NCBI GenBank assembly: GCA_964637695.1
Contig: CAZWVF010000059.1
Location: forward strand, 1 to 15,115
Direction: 5' to 3'
Origin: JAGLTZ01 sp964637695
Lineage (GTDB): Bacteria; Blakebacterota; Blakebacteria; Blakebacterales; Blakebacteraceae
DNA length: 15,115 nt
Shown: piece by piece, positions 7,271 through 15,115 of the stretch
Position numbering within the stretch: the first letter of the stretch is position 1
Layout: the number at the start of each line of letters is the position of its first letter
Notes under the pieces: model-generated
Database searches by the model: none
What the model was told of the DNA's origin: nothing
Seen by the model: the letters and a program-made list of their open reading frames with translations, nothing else
Program-made: the position numbers and the translations under genes

Positions 7271-7488
7271 ACCGCAGCATCATATTACAGCAATGGATGA
7301 CAGACGGTGTCCCGTTCCTTCAGAAAGGACACGAACGACCGGACTGGAGCACTGCTCCGCAATTACTGAACGGTGTACTGGCATAGTCGGATGGTATTCG
7401 TTTATAATTGGACGGTTCGATTGCGTCGATTGAATTGGAGATGGATAACCAGATCAGAGATGGTACATGAACTGGCGATACCGGATAT
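7271..7488. other. Intergenic region before the histidine kinase gene
   Basis: It contains small hairpins: GTGTCC/GGACAC (7308-7334) with an alternative TCCTT/AAGGA inside it, and GGAGC/GCTCC around 7346-7358. None has a T-run, so no terminator is called. A perfect TATAAT lies at 7403-7408. Tiny open frames at 7441 and 7467 run into the kinase start but look incidental. Confidence 0.45.
7378..7408 (+). promoter_or_regulatory. Candidate promoter of the histidine kinase gene
   Basis: A consensus -10 (TATAAT, 7403-7408) has CTGGCA (7378-7383) as a 4-of-6 -35 match, but with a long 19-bp spacer. It would give a leader of about 75 nt. The -10 is convincing; the -35 is not. Confidence 0.35.
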
Positions 7489-9624
7489 GTGAAAATGCCG
7501 AAACCGGGTAAGTGGTACTGGCCGGTAGTAGGTGTGATATTTGCAGTGGGATTGATCGGATTTGCGATCTATTCACATGTCTATTTCCAGGAAACGATCG
7601 AGCGAAATTTCAACAACCAGCAGGAAGCACTCGTTAGAAGCATAAAAGCCTCGATCGAGAGTCATTATGCCGAAGTAGATCAGACTCTTCGGAACGTCGC
7701 CGGAGAGATATCTGCCGGAAGTGACATCTACCGGTCACGCGGTATTGTCTCATCTTTCTTCGGTTCTCATCAGAACCGGGTCCGTCTGATCGGTGTTTTC
7801 GATCAGTCGGGCGATTTCATCGCCACTGCCGCCAGGGACCCGGGGCATCTCCCGCCAGGTCGGGAGGTCATGAATGAAATCCTTCTGGAAATCGGGAACA
7901 GTGAAGAACCCATATTAACCGAACGATACCATGATGAAGCCGGAGAAGTCGCCGCCGGCTTTGTCATACCGTTCAGCCTGTCGGATGGGGCCAGGTATTA
8001 CCTCTTTGCCGATTTCTACCTGATGGAGTACATCGACAGTAAACTGGTTCAGGTCCTTGAGGATCAGGATATCCGTGTCTTCTCCTGCGATGACACCGGC
8101 AACATACTGAGTATCCTGAATCCATATCACGAATCTCAATCATTCATGGCCGAGGGCAATCTGTTCGAGCTTGACGATTCGTGCCTCTCCTGCCATCGGC
8201 AGGACGACTTTATCCGCATAGGTGAGTCGATCGGCACCGGCAATATTGTACATGCGATCACCTCATACCCTGAAGGTAGATCATCGAATACAACCACGGT
8301 GGGCATGCAGATCTACAACCGGTGGATATCGATCAGTATCAGTGCGCCATTTGAATCCATTCAGAGCATCATCGATTCCAATTTTATTATCACATCGGCC
8401 TCATCACTGCTTCTGATGGTACTGCTGGGGATTGTCGGATTGGGCTTTTACAGGTCACAGAGGCGCGAGATCGACCTCGAGATGGAGCACATCAGGCTTC
8501 GGGCCGTTGCAGAGAGCGAGGCCGGGTTCAGGATTCTGGCTGAAAACCTGAATGTCGGGGTCTACAGAAATACACCGGGGCCGAAGGGACAATTCCTCTA
8601 TATCAATCCGGCCATCGTCAGGATGTTCGGTTTTGAGAGCGCAGCCGAAATGGGGAAGGTTCCTGTCTCGAGTCTCTATCAGAATCCGGAAGACAGGAAT
8701 GACTTCAACCGGATAATGCGGGAGAAAGGGGAGGTGAAAAACTTCGAGGTTCAACTCAAGAGAAAGGACGGTACACCCTTTTACGGACGCGTGTCGGTAA
8801 AGGCGACTACCGATAATGAGGGCAATATCGAGCATTACGATGGGATCATAGAGGACATAACCGCACGGAAACGTCTTGAGGAACAATCGAGGTTCAACGA
8901 AAGACTCGAATCTGTTCGAATGCTCTCCAGAAAGATTACACACGATTTCAACAATCTGCTTACCGCCGCCACAGGCTATACCGATATGCTCATAAGCAGG
9001 AAAGATGAGAGAGAGGATGTCCGGCATTCACTCAATCACATATCAGAAGCGCATGAGAGAATGAAACTGCAGGTTGAAAGGCTTTCCGACTTTGCGGGAA
9101 CCGGCTTTCTCAACACCGTCGATCTCGATCTGGCTGATCTGGTGGATAGATGGAAGAACGAGATCATCCGGGAGAGGAGTGAACAGGTACGGCTGGTTAT
9201 CGAAAAATACAACGGGAAACTGCCGATAAGGGCGGACTGGAACCAGATCAGGAGAATGCTCAACTATGTGGTCGAGAATGCCGTTGAGGGTATGCCGGAG
9301 GGGGAGAAGATATGGATTAAAATGGAACGCATAGAACTGACCGACGAGATTTTCGATCCTATGGGATTCCAGATCGATCCGGGGAATTATGCTGTCATAA
9401 AGATAACCGACAGAGGCAAGGGCATGACGGATGAAGAACTCAGAGACGCATTTCTTCCACATCTGGCCACAAGAGAGGTGGGCAGGGGTAAAGGACTTCT
9501 GCTGCCCGGTGTCAGTGAAATAGTACGGAGTAACAACGGCAGCATGCTGGCATACAGGAACGAGGAGGGCGGAACCACCTTCGAACTCTACCTGCCGATA
9601 GCCGATGAATCGGGTGGCGGCTGA
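7489..9624 (+). CDS. Membrane sensor histidine kinase with CxxCH sensor region and PAS domain
   Basis: This is an inner-membrane kinase that would autophosphorylate on histidine and pass the phosphate to a response regulator. In order: TM1 (about 10-33), an extracytoplasmic sensor region (about 34-298), TM2 (about 299-322), a PAS domain (about 345-463), a dimerisation/phosphoacceptor region with H485 in T-H-D-F-N-N-L-L, and an HATPase domain with N-box N597 and D641-R-G-K-G-M. It ends there, with no receiver domain. The sensor region holds C232-L-S-C235-H236, a c-type heme attachment motif, on the side where cytochrome c maturation occurs; heme- or redox-dependent sensing is inference. The start is GTG 7489 or ATG 7495; neither has a clear ribosome binding site, and an in-frame stop lies at 7468. 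No response regulator is adjacent, so it is an orphan. Its last 37 bases overlap the convergent gene. Confidence 0.92.
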   Translation: MKMPKPGKWYWPVVGVIFAVGLIGFAIYSHVYFQETIERNFNNQQEALVRSIKASIESHYAEVDQTLRNVAGEISAGSDIYRSRGIVSSFFGSHQNRVRLIGVFDQSGDFIATAARDPGHLPPGREVMNEILLEIGNSEEPILTERYHDEAGEVAAGFVIPFSLSDGARYYLFADFYLMEYIDSKLVQVLEDQDIRVFSCDDTGNILSILNPYHESQSFMAEGNLFELDDSCLSCHRQDDFIRIGESIGTGNIVHAITSYPEGRSSNTTTVGMQIYNRWISISISAPFESIQSIIDSNFIITSASSLLLMVLLGIVGLGFYRSQRREIDLEMEHIRLRAVAESEAGFRILAENLNVGVYRNTPGPKGQFLYINPAIVRMFGFESAAEMGKVPVSSLYQNPEDRNDFNRIMREKGEVKNFEVQLKRKDGTPFYGRVSVKATTDNEGNIEHYDGIIEDITARKRLEEQSRFNERLESVRMLSRKITHDFNNLLTAATGYTDMLISRKDEREDVRHSLNHISEAHERMKLQVERLSDFAGTGFLNTVDLDLADLVDRWKNEIIRERSEQVRLVIEKYNGKLPIRADWNQIRRMLNYVVENAVEGMPEGEKIWIKMERIELTDEIFDPMGFQIDPGNYAVIKITDRGKGMTDEELRDAFLPHLATREVGRGKGLLLPGVSEIVRSNNGSMLAYRNEEGGTTFELYLPIADESGGG

Positions 9625-12578
9625 GCTTCCAGGTATTCCATGACAGCACTGCAGGCGGATTGAGAGTCATCGAGTGTTTTGCGGATCTGGTCGACTATCG
9701 CGCCGACGGTGTTCCATTCAGGACGGTTGCTCTGATCGAAGATTGTGGCGATCCGCTCCAGATAGTCGGGATTGATGCTGTCTTCAGCCGCCACGGTTAT
9801 CCGGTAGAGATCCCGGATGGTGCGCAGGTAGTAAAGAGAGACGCTGAGTGTTTCCAGGTGGTCCGCAATTGCCGGCAGCTCCTCTTTCTTTTCCTGAAAG
9901 AAATCCTGGGAGAAGGGCTCATATATATTGAGGGCGGCTTTCAGCATGAGTGCTACTGCCTCGATATCCCTCAGACCGCCCGGCGCCTCCTTCAGGTTGA
10001 GGGCCTCTGATTCCCTGGAGCTGTATTGTTCCTGGCGATTGCAGATCTCACGGAACATGCGGTGTATGTAATCGGCTTTGCGGGAAAAGACCAATCGATC
10101 GAGGATCTTCTCGTTGAAAGCAGATTTCATGACATTGCTGCCGACGATCATCCTGGCTCCCAGAAGCTGGGATATGTCGATGAAAGTGTCCTCGCTGTCC
10201 AGGGAGAGGTATTCAACGATCCGGGAGAGGGGACAGACATAACTTCCCAGCATCTCTCCGAGCCGGTGATGGGGCAGCAGGCCCCTCTTCATCAGTTCGC
10301 GGTTCATACGGGATATCACCCGGGTTGCATGGCCGATTACCACTTCGTCATCGGTGTCGACCACAGCGATCAGATCGTAATCATCGTCGTACGCCTGTTC
10401 CCTGGCATGGCCTCCGGCGGCGAGGATGGCGAAGGTGTCGATATCGGGCGGTGCGATTAGACCCTCCGATTCCACCTCTTCGGTGCAGACGTCGAAGAGC
10501 TTCTCCATGTAATTGTCACAGAACTCGGTGAATTCACGGTTGGTGGTTCTGAGATCGGCACCTCTCATCGAGCCGAGTCCCACTCTCAGAAACTCCAGAT
10601 CGTAGTAATCTCCGAGAGCCCTTTTCTTCTCCTGGCTGTCGGTATGAGCGTAAGCCATGGCAAGCATTCCCGAAGAGATCTCCTGGAGCCGGGAGGGATC
10701 TGTCAGAGATCTGAGGCATTCGGAGTGATTCGATGTCACGCGGGAGAAGAATCGATGGAAATACTGGCTCGACCAACGGTGGATGTCGACCAGATCGGCC
10801 ATCTGGATCTGATACTCCTCCAGTCTCTCATCGGCAACCGGCCGTGACAGCAGCAGGCTGAGGGGTTCGAACAGGTGTTCGGGAAGGACCTGAAGGAACT
10901 GATGAACGTAGTGAGGATAGTGACTGAATATCCTGCACATCTTCTCGAGGCTGTAAGGCAGTTCGAGCAGCCGCAGCAGGTACGCTTTGCACAGTTTCAG
11001 AGATATGGTTTCTCCAATGATGTGCTCCTGCTTCTTCATCATGATCGTTATGAATCTCATGATGGTGAAGGGTGTGTACCTGGCCCAGTCGGCATATGAT
11101 TTGATCACACCTTCTTTTGAATAGTCGTCGAGAGATTCGAAACCGTCCAGAAACGATTCGAGCAGAACCTCGTTTTCCGCCAGCTTCTTGACTATATCCT
11201 GCCAGAACCTCGTACCTGCAAAGAAGTGGGCTTTCTCAATGAAGTCGCGGGCGAGTGTTCTGCTGTAGGTCGGACCGCTGTCGGAGACCCCTGTCGGTTC
11301 GAACATCTCTGTGAAGAGCGAGACCGAACTGAGGTGTACGGTGATGTCCTCCAGAAGGAAATCGCCCAGTCTGCGGACTTCATTGACATACCTGTAGTAA
11401 TCGATGATCAACTGGTCCCAGGCTCCGACGGCTCCTACCGGCCTGTAACCCATCTTCCGGGCTATCAGGGCCTGCTGCTGCTCACCTATCTCCTCCAGCA
11501 GGAACCGGTCTTCCTGAGCTACAAATAGCTGCAGGAGGAACTTGAACATCTCCAGGAAAGAGAGTGCATTGAAAAGGAGGAGGTATTCCGCTGACAGGTG
11601 AGGTTCCTTCTCCTTCAATGCAGTGATGATCTCCCAGGCATTCACCTCCATGACTCCGTGGATGGCCTTCTTGGCCGTGATGATCGCCTTCAGTATCCGG
11701 ATGGCGTCTTCCTTGGGAGAGATGGCTTCCCGCTCAAGGGGATGTACAATCAGTGCACGGGCTTCACCCAGTATGCCCCGCAGGAATCCTTCGTGGAATC
11801 TGATGTCATTGGAAGGGCGGTAGAAATACTGCGATATTACTTCCTCCTGGAACTGTTCAAAGAGTGCATTCCCCCCGATTATCTTCTTCGCATTGAAGAT
11901 CTCGGAGATGATGATAACATCCTGGATCTGCTTCTCCAGCAGTTTGACATATTCTGAGATCGTGGTGGTATAGAGCTGTTTGCCGACGTGTTCGGAGAGG
12001 TGAAGGTGAAGAGGAGTGGCATACACCAGCATATGCTGGGTGATCTTCTTCAGAGCCCAGTTCAGTTCTTCGTCATCAGATCCATCGGAAGTGATTATCC
12101 CGAGATCGAGGTCATCCTGGTCGGCCCTGGTGCCCACGCTGCAGATGATGAAGTCATCCCTGCTGCGGCCTGGAATGTAGATCTCGAGAAGCGTGTCCAG
12201 AAAAGCCCGGGTCAGTTCACGGAAGTCGCTTCCGATATTCATCATGAACCGGTGATAGGCGTCGGTCTGCACGGTTCCCGCGGAGATCTCAGCCGTCACG
12301 ATATCAAGATGGCGGGAGTTCATGTTGAGGAACTGCAGGGCGTAGTAACAGCTGACGTGCTGGACATTGGTTTTTGAATCGTCGGTGAGTCGGGCGATCA
12401 GCCTCATCTCCTCAGCCGGATCGGAACTCGCCCTCCACAGGTGGACCTGCATCAGCTTCCCCGAAGTTTCCAGCGATTGGATCAGGGAATGGATGAATCG
12501 GTTTATGGAACGGAGGAATTTACCGTGATGGTTTGAGAGGGTTGATACGAGCTGTTCGAGTTTCTCTATCGTATCCAT
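9588..12578 (-). CDS. GlnE/GlnD-like protein with two nucleotidyltransferase domains
   Basis: This large protein (996 residues) has two nucleotidyltransferase centres. The first is V-G149-T150-R...D156-L-D158-L; the second is A-G722-G723-H...D733-Y-D735-L. Both keep the G-[G/S/T] loop and the D-x-D metal pair of the Pol-beta-like fold. After the second comes K-E-A-P-G-G-L-R-D-I-E (about 862-872), the hallmark of the GlnD/GlnE helical domain (PF08335), then a helical tail with L-Y-Y-L-R-T-I-R-D-L. Tandem centres and length resemble GlnE, the glutamine synthetase adenylyltransferase/deadenylase (946 in E. coli), but the sequence is divergent and GlnE's own signature loop is not seen. The middle 200-700 is helical with no recognised domain; there are no C-terminal HD or ACT domains as in GlnD. 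It starts 45 bp after korC with no terminator between, so it is likely in the kor operon. The target (glutamine synthetase, PII, or the oxidoreductase itself) is unknown. Confidence 0.75.
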   Translation of the reverse strand: MDTIEKLEQLVSTLSNHHGKFLRSINRFIHSLIQSLETSGKLMQVHLWRASSDPAEEMRLIARLTDDSKTNVQHVSCYYALQFLNMNSRHLDIVTAEISAGTVQTDAYHRFMMNIGSDFRELTRAFLDTLLEIYIPGRSRDDFIICSVGTRADQDDLDLGIITSDGSDDEELNWALKKITQHMLVYATPLHLHLSEHVGKQLYTTTISEYVKLLEKQIQDVIIISEIFNAKKIIGGNALFEQFQEEVISQYFYRPSNDIRFHEGFLRGILGEARALIVHPLEREAISPKEDAIRILKAIITAKKAIHGVMEVNAWEIITALKEKEPHLSAEYLLLFNALSFLEMFKFLLQLFVAQEDRFLLEEIGEQQQALIARKMGYRPVGAVGAWDQLIIDYYRYVNEVRRLGDFLLEDITVHLSSVSLFTEMFEPTGVSDSGPTYSRTLARDFIEKAHFFAGTRFWQDIVKKLAENEVLLESFLDGFESLDDYSKEGVIKSYADWARYTPFTIMRFITIMMKKQEHIIGETISLKLCKAYLLRLLELPYSLEKMCRIFSHYPHYVHQFLQVLPEHLFEPLSLLLSRPVADERLEEYQIQMADLVDIHRWSSQYFHRFFSRVTSNHSECLRSLTDPSRLQEISSGMLAMAYAHTDSQEKKRALGDYYDLEFLRVGLGSMRGADLRTTNREFTEFCDNYMEKLFDVCTEEVESEGLIAPPDIDTFAILAAGGHAREQAYDDDYDLIAVVDTDDEVVIGHATRVISRMNRELMKRGLLPHHRLGEMLGSYVCPLSRIVEYLSLDSEDTFIDISQLLGARMIVGSNVMKSAFNEKILDRLVFSRKADYIHRMFREICNRQEQYSSRESEALNLKEAPGGLRDIEAVALMLKAALNIYEPFSQDFFQEKKEELPAIADHLETLSVSLYYLRTIRDLYRITVAAEDSINPDYLERIATIFDQSNRPEWNTVGAIVDQIRKTLDDSQSACSAVMEYLEAQPPPDSSAIGR

Positions 12579-12623
12579 TCTGCCTGGATTTCACTCCGCT
12601 CGTATGGGTGCATCTTCTGCCGT

Positions 12624-13157
12624 CTATACCAGCTCCTGGCCGTGCTTGAAAGCCTGGATATTCATGTCTTCCGTGCCCTTGGGAACCCTGGCCATGATGG
12701 CGCTGATCACGGCCTCCTCCGATATGATCCTGGAGAGTTTATGCATGACTCCAAGAGCGACGAGGTTTGCAACTATCTTTTTGCCGATCTTCTCCTCGGC
12801 GATCCGGGTTATCGGGTATGAATAGACTTTGAAGTCCCCCTCTGGCGGTGTATGAACGAATCCCGAATCGACTACTATGATTCCGCCCGATTTCACATCT
12901 CCGGCATATTTGTCAGAGGCTTCCTGAGTCATGGCAAGAAACAGATCTATATCGGTCGCCTTCGGATAATCGATATCGCCGTCACTGATAATCACTTCAG
13001 AACGGCTTGCCCCGCCCCGGGCTTCCGGGCCATACGACTGGCTCTGCGTCGCGTTCTTGTCATCGTATATGGCTGCTGCTTCCGCGATAACCTTGCCGAC
13101 CAGTATCAGACCCTGGCCTCCGGCGCCGCTCAATCTGATCTCGTAGCGAAAACTCAT
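12624..13157 (-). CDS. korC: 2-oxoacid:ferredoxin oxidoreductase gamma subunit (KorC-like)
   Basis: This is the gamma subunit of a 2-oxoglutarate:ferredoxin oxidoreductase-type enzyme (PF01558 family). The N-terminal R-L-S-G11-A-G-G-Q-G16 loop and the Y-G-P-E-A-R-G-G segment are typical of the family and contribute to coenzyme A binding and the subunit interface. At 177 residues it has the usual length for a free-standing gamma chain. The gene starts 6 bp after korB stops, with a purine-rich AGGTAGGGGAAT just before its ATG, so it is co-transcribed. Choice of 2-oxoglutarate over branched-chain or aromatic 2-oxoacids rests on the overall resemblance and the A-B-C gene order; substrate assignment is less certain than the enzyme class. 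Confidence 0.9.
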   Translation of the reverse strand: MSFRYEIRLSGAGGQGLILVGKVIAEAAAIYDDKNATQSQSYGPEARGGASRSEVIISDGDIDYPKATDIDLFLAMTQEASDKYAGDVKSGGIIVVDSGFVHTPPEGDFKVYSYPITRIAEEKIGKKIVANLVALGVMHKLSRIISEEAVISAIMARVPKGTEDMNIQAFKHGQELV

Positions 13158-13163
13158 ATTCCC

Positions 13164-13973
13164 CTACCTCTGCATTGCCTGCTCGACAATCTTGTCGTAA
13201 GTCGTAACATACTCGGGCAGATCCCTGTCGGCCAGCACGCCGATCACGATCTTCCCCTCCAACTCCTCGGCCGACATTTTCTCTGCTTTCGACGTTTTCA
13301 CGGTCTGGTTTTTCTGATCGAGTATCATCCGGGCTCCACTTCCCAGTTTGTTGAGTCTTCCGTATGCGACGGGGCAGGGGGAGAGCACTTCGATCAGGGA
13401 AAACCCTTTCTTCCGGATTGCCTTTTCAAACAGGTCAGTTAAGAAAGTGGCATGAAAAACAGTCGATCGTGCCACAAAGGATGCACCGGCGGCAATGGCA
13501 AGCCCCGAGATATTGAAGGCGTTCTCTACATTGCCGTAGGGGGCGGTTGTTGCAAAATCTCCAAGAGGAGTCGTCGGCGATGCCTGTCCGCCGGTCATCC
13601 CGTAGATGTAGTTGTTGTAGATTACGACGTTGATGTTGATGTTCCGTCTGGCTGCATGTATCAGATGGTTTCCGCCGATGGCGGTGGCGTCCCCGTCCCC
13701 GGTAACCACTATTACGGTAAGGTCCGGCCGGGCCATCTTGAGACCTGTGGCAAATGTTATCGGTCTGCCGTGGGTTGTGTGCAGGGTATTGAAATCGACG
13801 TAACCGGTGGTTCTGCTCGAGCAGCCGATCCCCGAGACCATCGCGATCTCATCTTTTTCCAGGCCGAGGTTGTCTATCGCCCTCAGCATCGATTTCAATA
13901 CTATGCCGTCGCCGCAGCCGGAGCACCAGATGTGGGGGAATTTATCCCGCCGCAAATACTTGTAGTAATCCAT
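13164..13973 (-). CDS. korB: 2-oxoacid:ferredoxin oxidoreductase beta subunit, TPP-binding (KorB-like)
   Basis: This is the catalytic beta subunit: it binds thiamine diphosphate and one [4Fe-4S] cluster, decarboxylates the 2-oxo acid and passes electrons on to ferredoxin. The TPP/magnesium motif runs from G92-D-G-D95 through N102, and N120 to Y124-G-M-T-G-G-Q130. Four cysteines fit the cluster ligands known for this family: C17 and C20 in W-C-S-G-C-G, C51 in G-I-G-C-S-S-R, and C200 in S-P-C-P. At 269 residues the length is normal. Only 3 bp separate it from the korA stop; AAGGAG lies inside the end of korA, 12 bases before the ATG. All key residues are present. Substrate preference cannot be proved from sequence alone. 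Confidence 0.94.
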   Translation of the reverse strand: MDYYKYLRRDKFPHIWCSGCGDGIVLKSMLRAIDNLGLEKDEIAMVSGIGCSSRTTGYVDFNTLHTTHGRPITFATGLKMARPDLTVIVVTGDGDATAIGGNHLIHAARRNININVVIYNNYIYGMTGGQASPTTPLGDFATTAPYGNVENAFNISGLAIAAGASFVARSTVFHATFLTDLFEKAIRKKGFSLIEVLSPCPVAYGRLNKLGSGARMILDQKNQTVKTSKAEKMSAEELEGKIVIGVLADRDLPEYVTTYDKIVEQAMQR

Positions 13974-13976
13974 GAC

Positions 13977-15110
13977 TCAGACGTGCTCCTTGATTCCGGC
14001 GTATATATCATCAGGATGTATCGGTTCCCCGGTGATCCTGTTGATCCGTACCACTTCTGTTTTTCCCCTTACCGCGTGCTCTATCTCGTGCGCTATCTGG
14101 CCGGTGTTCAGTTCCGGAACCACGATGTGTGAAACCTGCTCGCCGAAATCGTGGATCCGCTGCTCCGGGAACGGCCACAGAGTCTGCAGTTGGATCATAC
14201 CGGCCTCGATTCCCTCATCTCTCGCCTTCGTCACAGCTTGCCTTGCCGATCGGGCACTCGATCCGTATGTCACGACCCCGATCTCTGCGTTCCCGGTTCC
14301 CGTTTCCCTGTAGAGGAGTATCTCATCCAGGTATCTGTCCAGCTTGCTGTTCAGCCTGCCCAACTGCTCCTCTATCTTTTCGCTGTCCTGGGTGGGGAAT
14401 CCGGTTTCATCGTGAACCAGGCCGGTCACGTGGTAGCGGTATCCTTCACCGAAGTTGGCCATTGCCGGTATGAGGGTTTCGTCGGCGGCATACGGAAAGT
14501 ACTTTTCGGGAGGAACGTCCGGTTTCTTGCGGTTGACGATCACGAGTTCTTCCGGATCGGGCAGTATAACCTTCTCGTGCACATGGCCGATTATCTCGTC
14601 GAGCAGCAGGATCACCGGTATCCGGTATTTTTCAGACATGTTGAAGGCTTCGATCGTGAGGTCGTACGACTCGCGTACACTCGAAGGTGCCAGAACGATA
14701 ATCGGGTGATCACCGTGTGTACCCCACCTGGCCTGCATTACATCTCCCTGTGAGGGAAGGGTCGGCAGGCCGGTGCTGGGTCCCCCGCGCATTACATTGA
14801 CGACGACCACCGGGATCTCGGTCATTACGGCGTATCCGAGGTTCTCCTGCTTCAGAGAGAAACCGGGGCCGCTGGTTGCGGTCATCGATTTGACGCCTCC
14901 CAGTGACGCACCAATCACAGCTCCCATGGCGGCGATCTCATCCTCCATCTGCATGAACCGGCCGTCTATCTCGGGAAGTCTCTTCGCAAGATGTTCGGCG
15001 ATTTCAGATGAAGGAGTGATCGGATATCCGGCATAGAACCTGCACCCGGCGTCAATCGCACCTTCAGCGACGGCCACATTGCCCTGCATCATGTATGTTC
15101 TGGAATTCAC
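13977..15110 (-). CDS. korA: 2-oxoacid:ferredoxin oxidoreductase alpha subunit (KorA-like)
   Basis: This is the alpha subunit of the same complex, which contacts TPP across the interface and helps close the active site. It carries G-Y-P-I-T-P-S-S-E (28-36), the hallmark near the substrate carboxylate, and T-S-G-P-G-F-S-L-K-Q-E-N (79-90), typical of KorA. At 377 residues it has the alpha-only length (the gamma chain is separate here). The chosen GTG start is 5 bases from the window edge; its ribosome binding site is outside, the frame is open to the edge, and an internal ATG pair at residues 7-8 is also possible, so the N-terminus is uncertain. A ferredoxin-like delta subunit often precedes korA and, if present, lies beyond the window. 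Enzyme class is near certain; 2-oxoglutarate as substrate is likely. Confidence 0.92.
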   Translation of the reverse strand: MNSRTYMMQGNVAVAEGAIDAGCRFYAGYPITPSSEIAEHLAKRLPEIDGRFMQMEDEIAAMGAVIGASLGGVKSMTATSGPGFSLKQENLGYAVMTEIPVVVVNVMRGGPSTGLPTLPSQGDVMQARWGTHGDHPIIVLAPSSVRESYDLTIEAFNMSEKYRIPVILLLDEIIGHVHEKVILPDPEELVIVNRKKPDVPPEKYFPYAADETLIPAMANFGEGYRYHVTGLVHDETGFPTQDSEKIEEQLGRLNSKLDRYLDEILLYRETGTGNAEIGVVTYGSSARSARQAVTKARDEGIEAGMIQLQTLWPFPEQRIHDFGEQVSHIVVPELNTGQIAHEIEHAVRGKTEVVRINRITGEPIHPDDIYAGIKEHV

Positions 15111-15115
15111 AATGA

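Noticed and set aside
7467..7511. 14-codon leader peptide overlapping the kinase start
   Set aside because: It has an ATG and a stop but no real ribosome binding site and no attenuator-like hairpins after it.
12852..13442. Plus-strand open frame (196 codons) over korC/korB
   Set aside because: Shadow of two clearly recognised genes on the other strand; no domain or ribosome binding site.

Overview
This 15.1 kb window has moderate GC (roughly 50-55% by eye) and is densely packed with bacterial genes. It has a lipoprotein signal peptide, a UvrA nucleotide-excision-repair ATPase and a ferredoxin-linked 2-oxoacid oxidoreductase operon. Together these suggest a Gram-negative bacterium with at least partly anaerobic metabolism. 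The gene set would suit a little-studied lineage of the FCB/candidate-phylum kind, but nothing here fixes the taxonomy. I see no rRNA, tRNA, CRISPR array, transposase or prophage.

Layout, left to right. (1) 1-1203, plus strand: a leader with 15-bp tandem repeats, then a putative lipoprotein (206-1114) and a good intrinsic terminator. (2) 1205-4155, plus strand: a 127-bp imperfect palindrome that ends just before the ribosome binding site of uvrA, then full-length uvrA from a TTG start. (3) 4169-5248, minus strand: a lone class I/II aminotransferase, converging on uvrA. (4) 5390-6293, plus strand: a VapB45/VapC45-type (DUF433-like/DUF5615) toxin-antitoxin pair with an ATGA overlap and a perfect 18-bp palindromic operator. 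(5) 6294-7488: a visibly more AT-rich stretch with long gene-poor gaps around a UbiE-like methyltransferase. (6) 7489-9624, plus strand: an orphan membrane histidine kinase whose extracytoplasmic sensor region carries a CxxCH heme-c motif. (7) 9588-15110, minus strand: a korA-korB-korC operon followed by a 996-residue protein with two nucleotidyltransferase centres of the GlnD/GlnE type. The last gene overlaps the kinase gene tail to tail by 37 bp.

The most interesting unit is region 7. A complex that makes or consumes 2-oxoglutarate, the main nitrogen-status metabolite, appears to be co-transcribed with a divergent GlnE/GlnD-like tandem nucleotidyltransferase. This raises the possibility of a carbon/nitrogen coupling or post-translational control module. 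Other points of note are the heme-motif sensor kinase without a partner regulator, the palindromic element in the uvrA leader (probably a dispersed mobile or REP-like element), and the tandem repeat in front of the lipoprotein gene.
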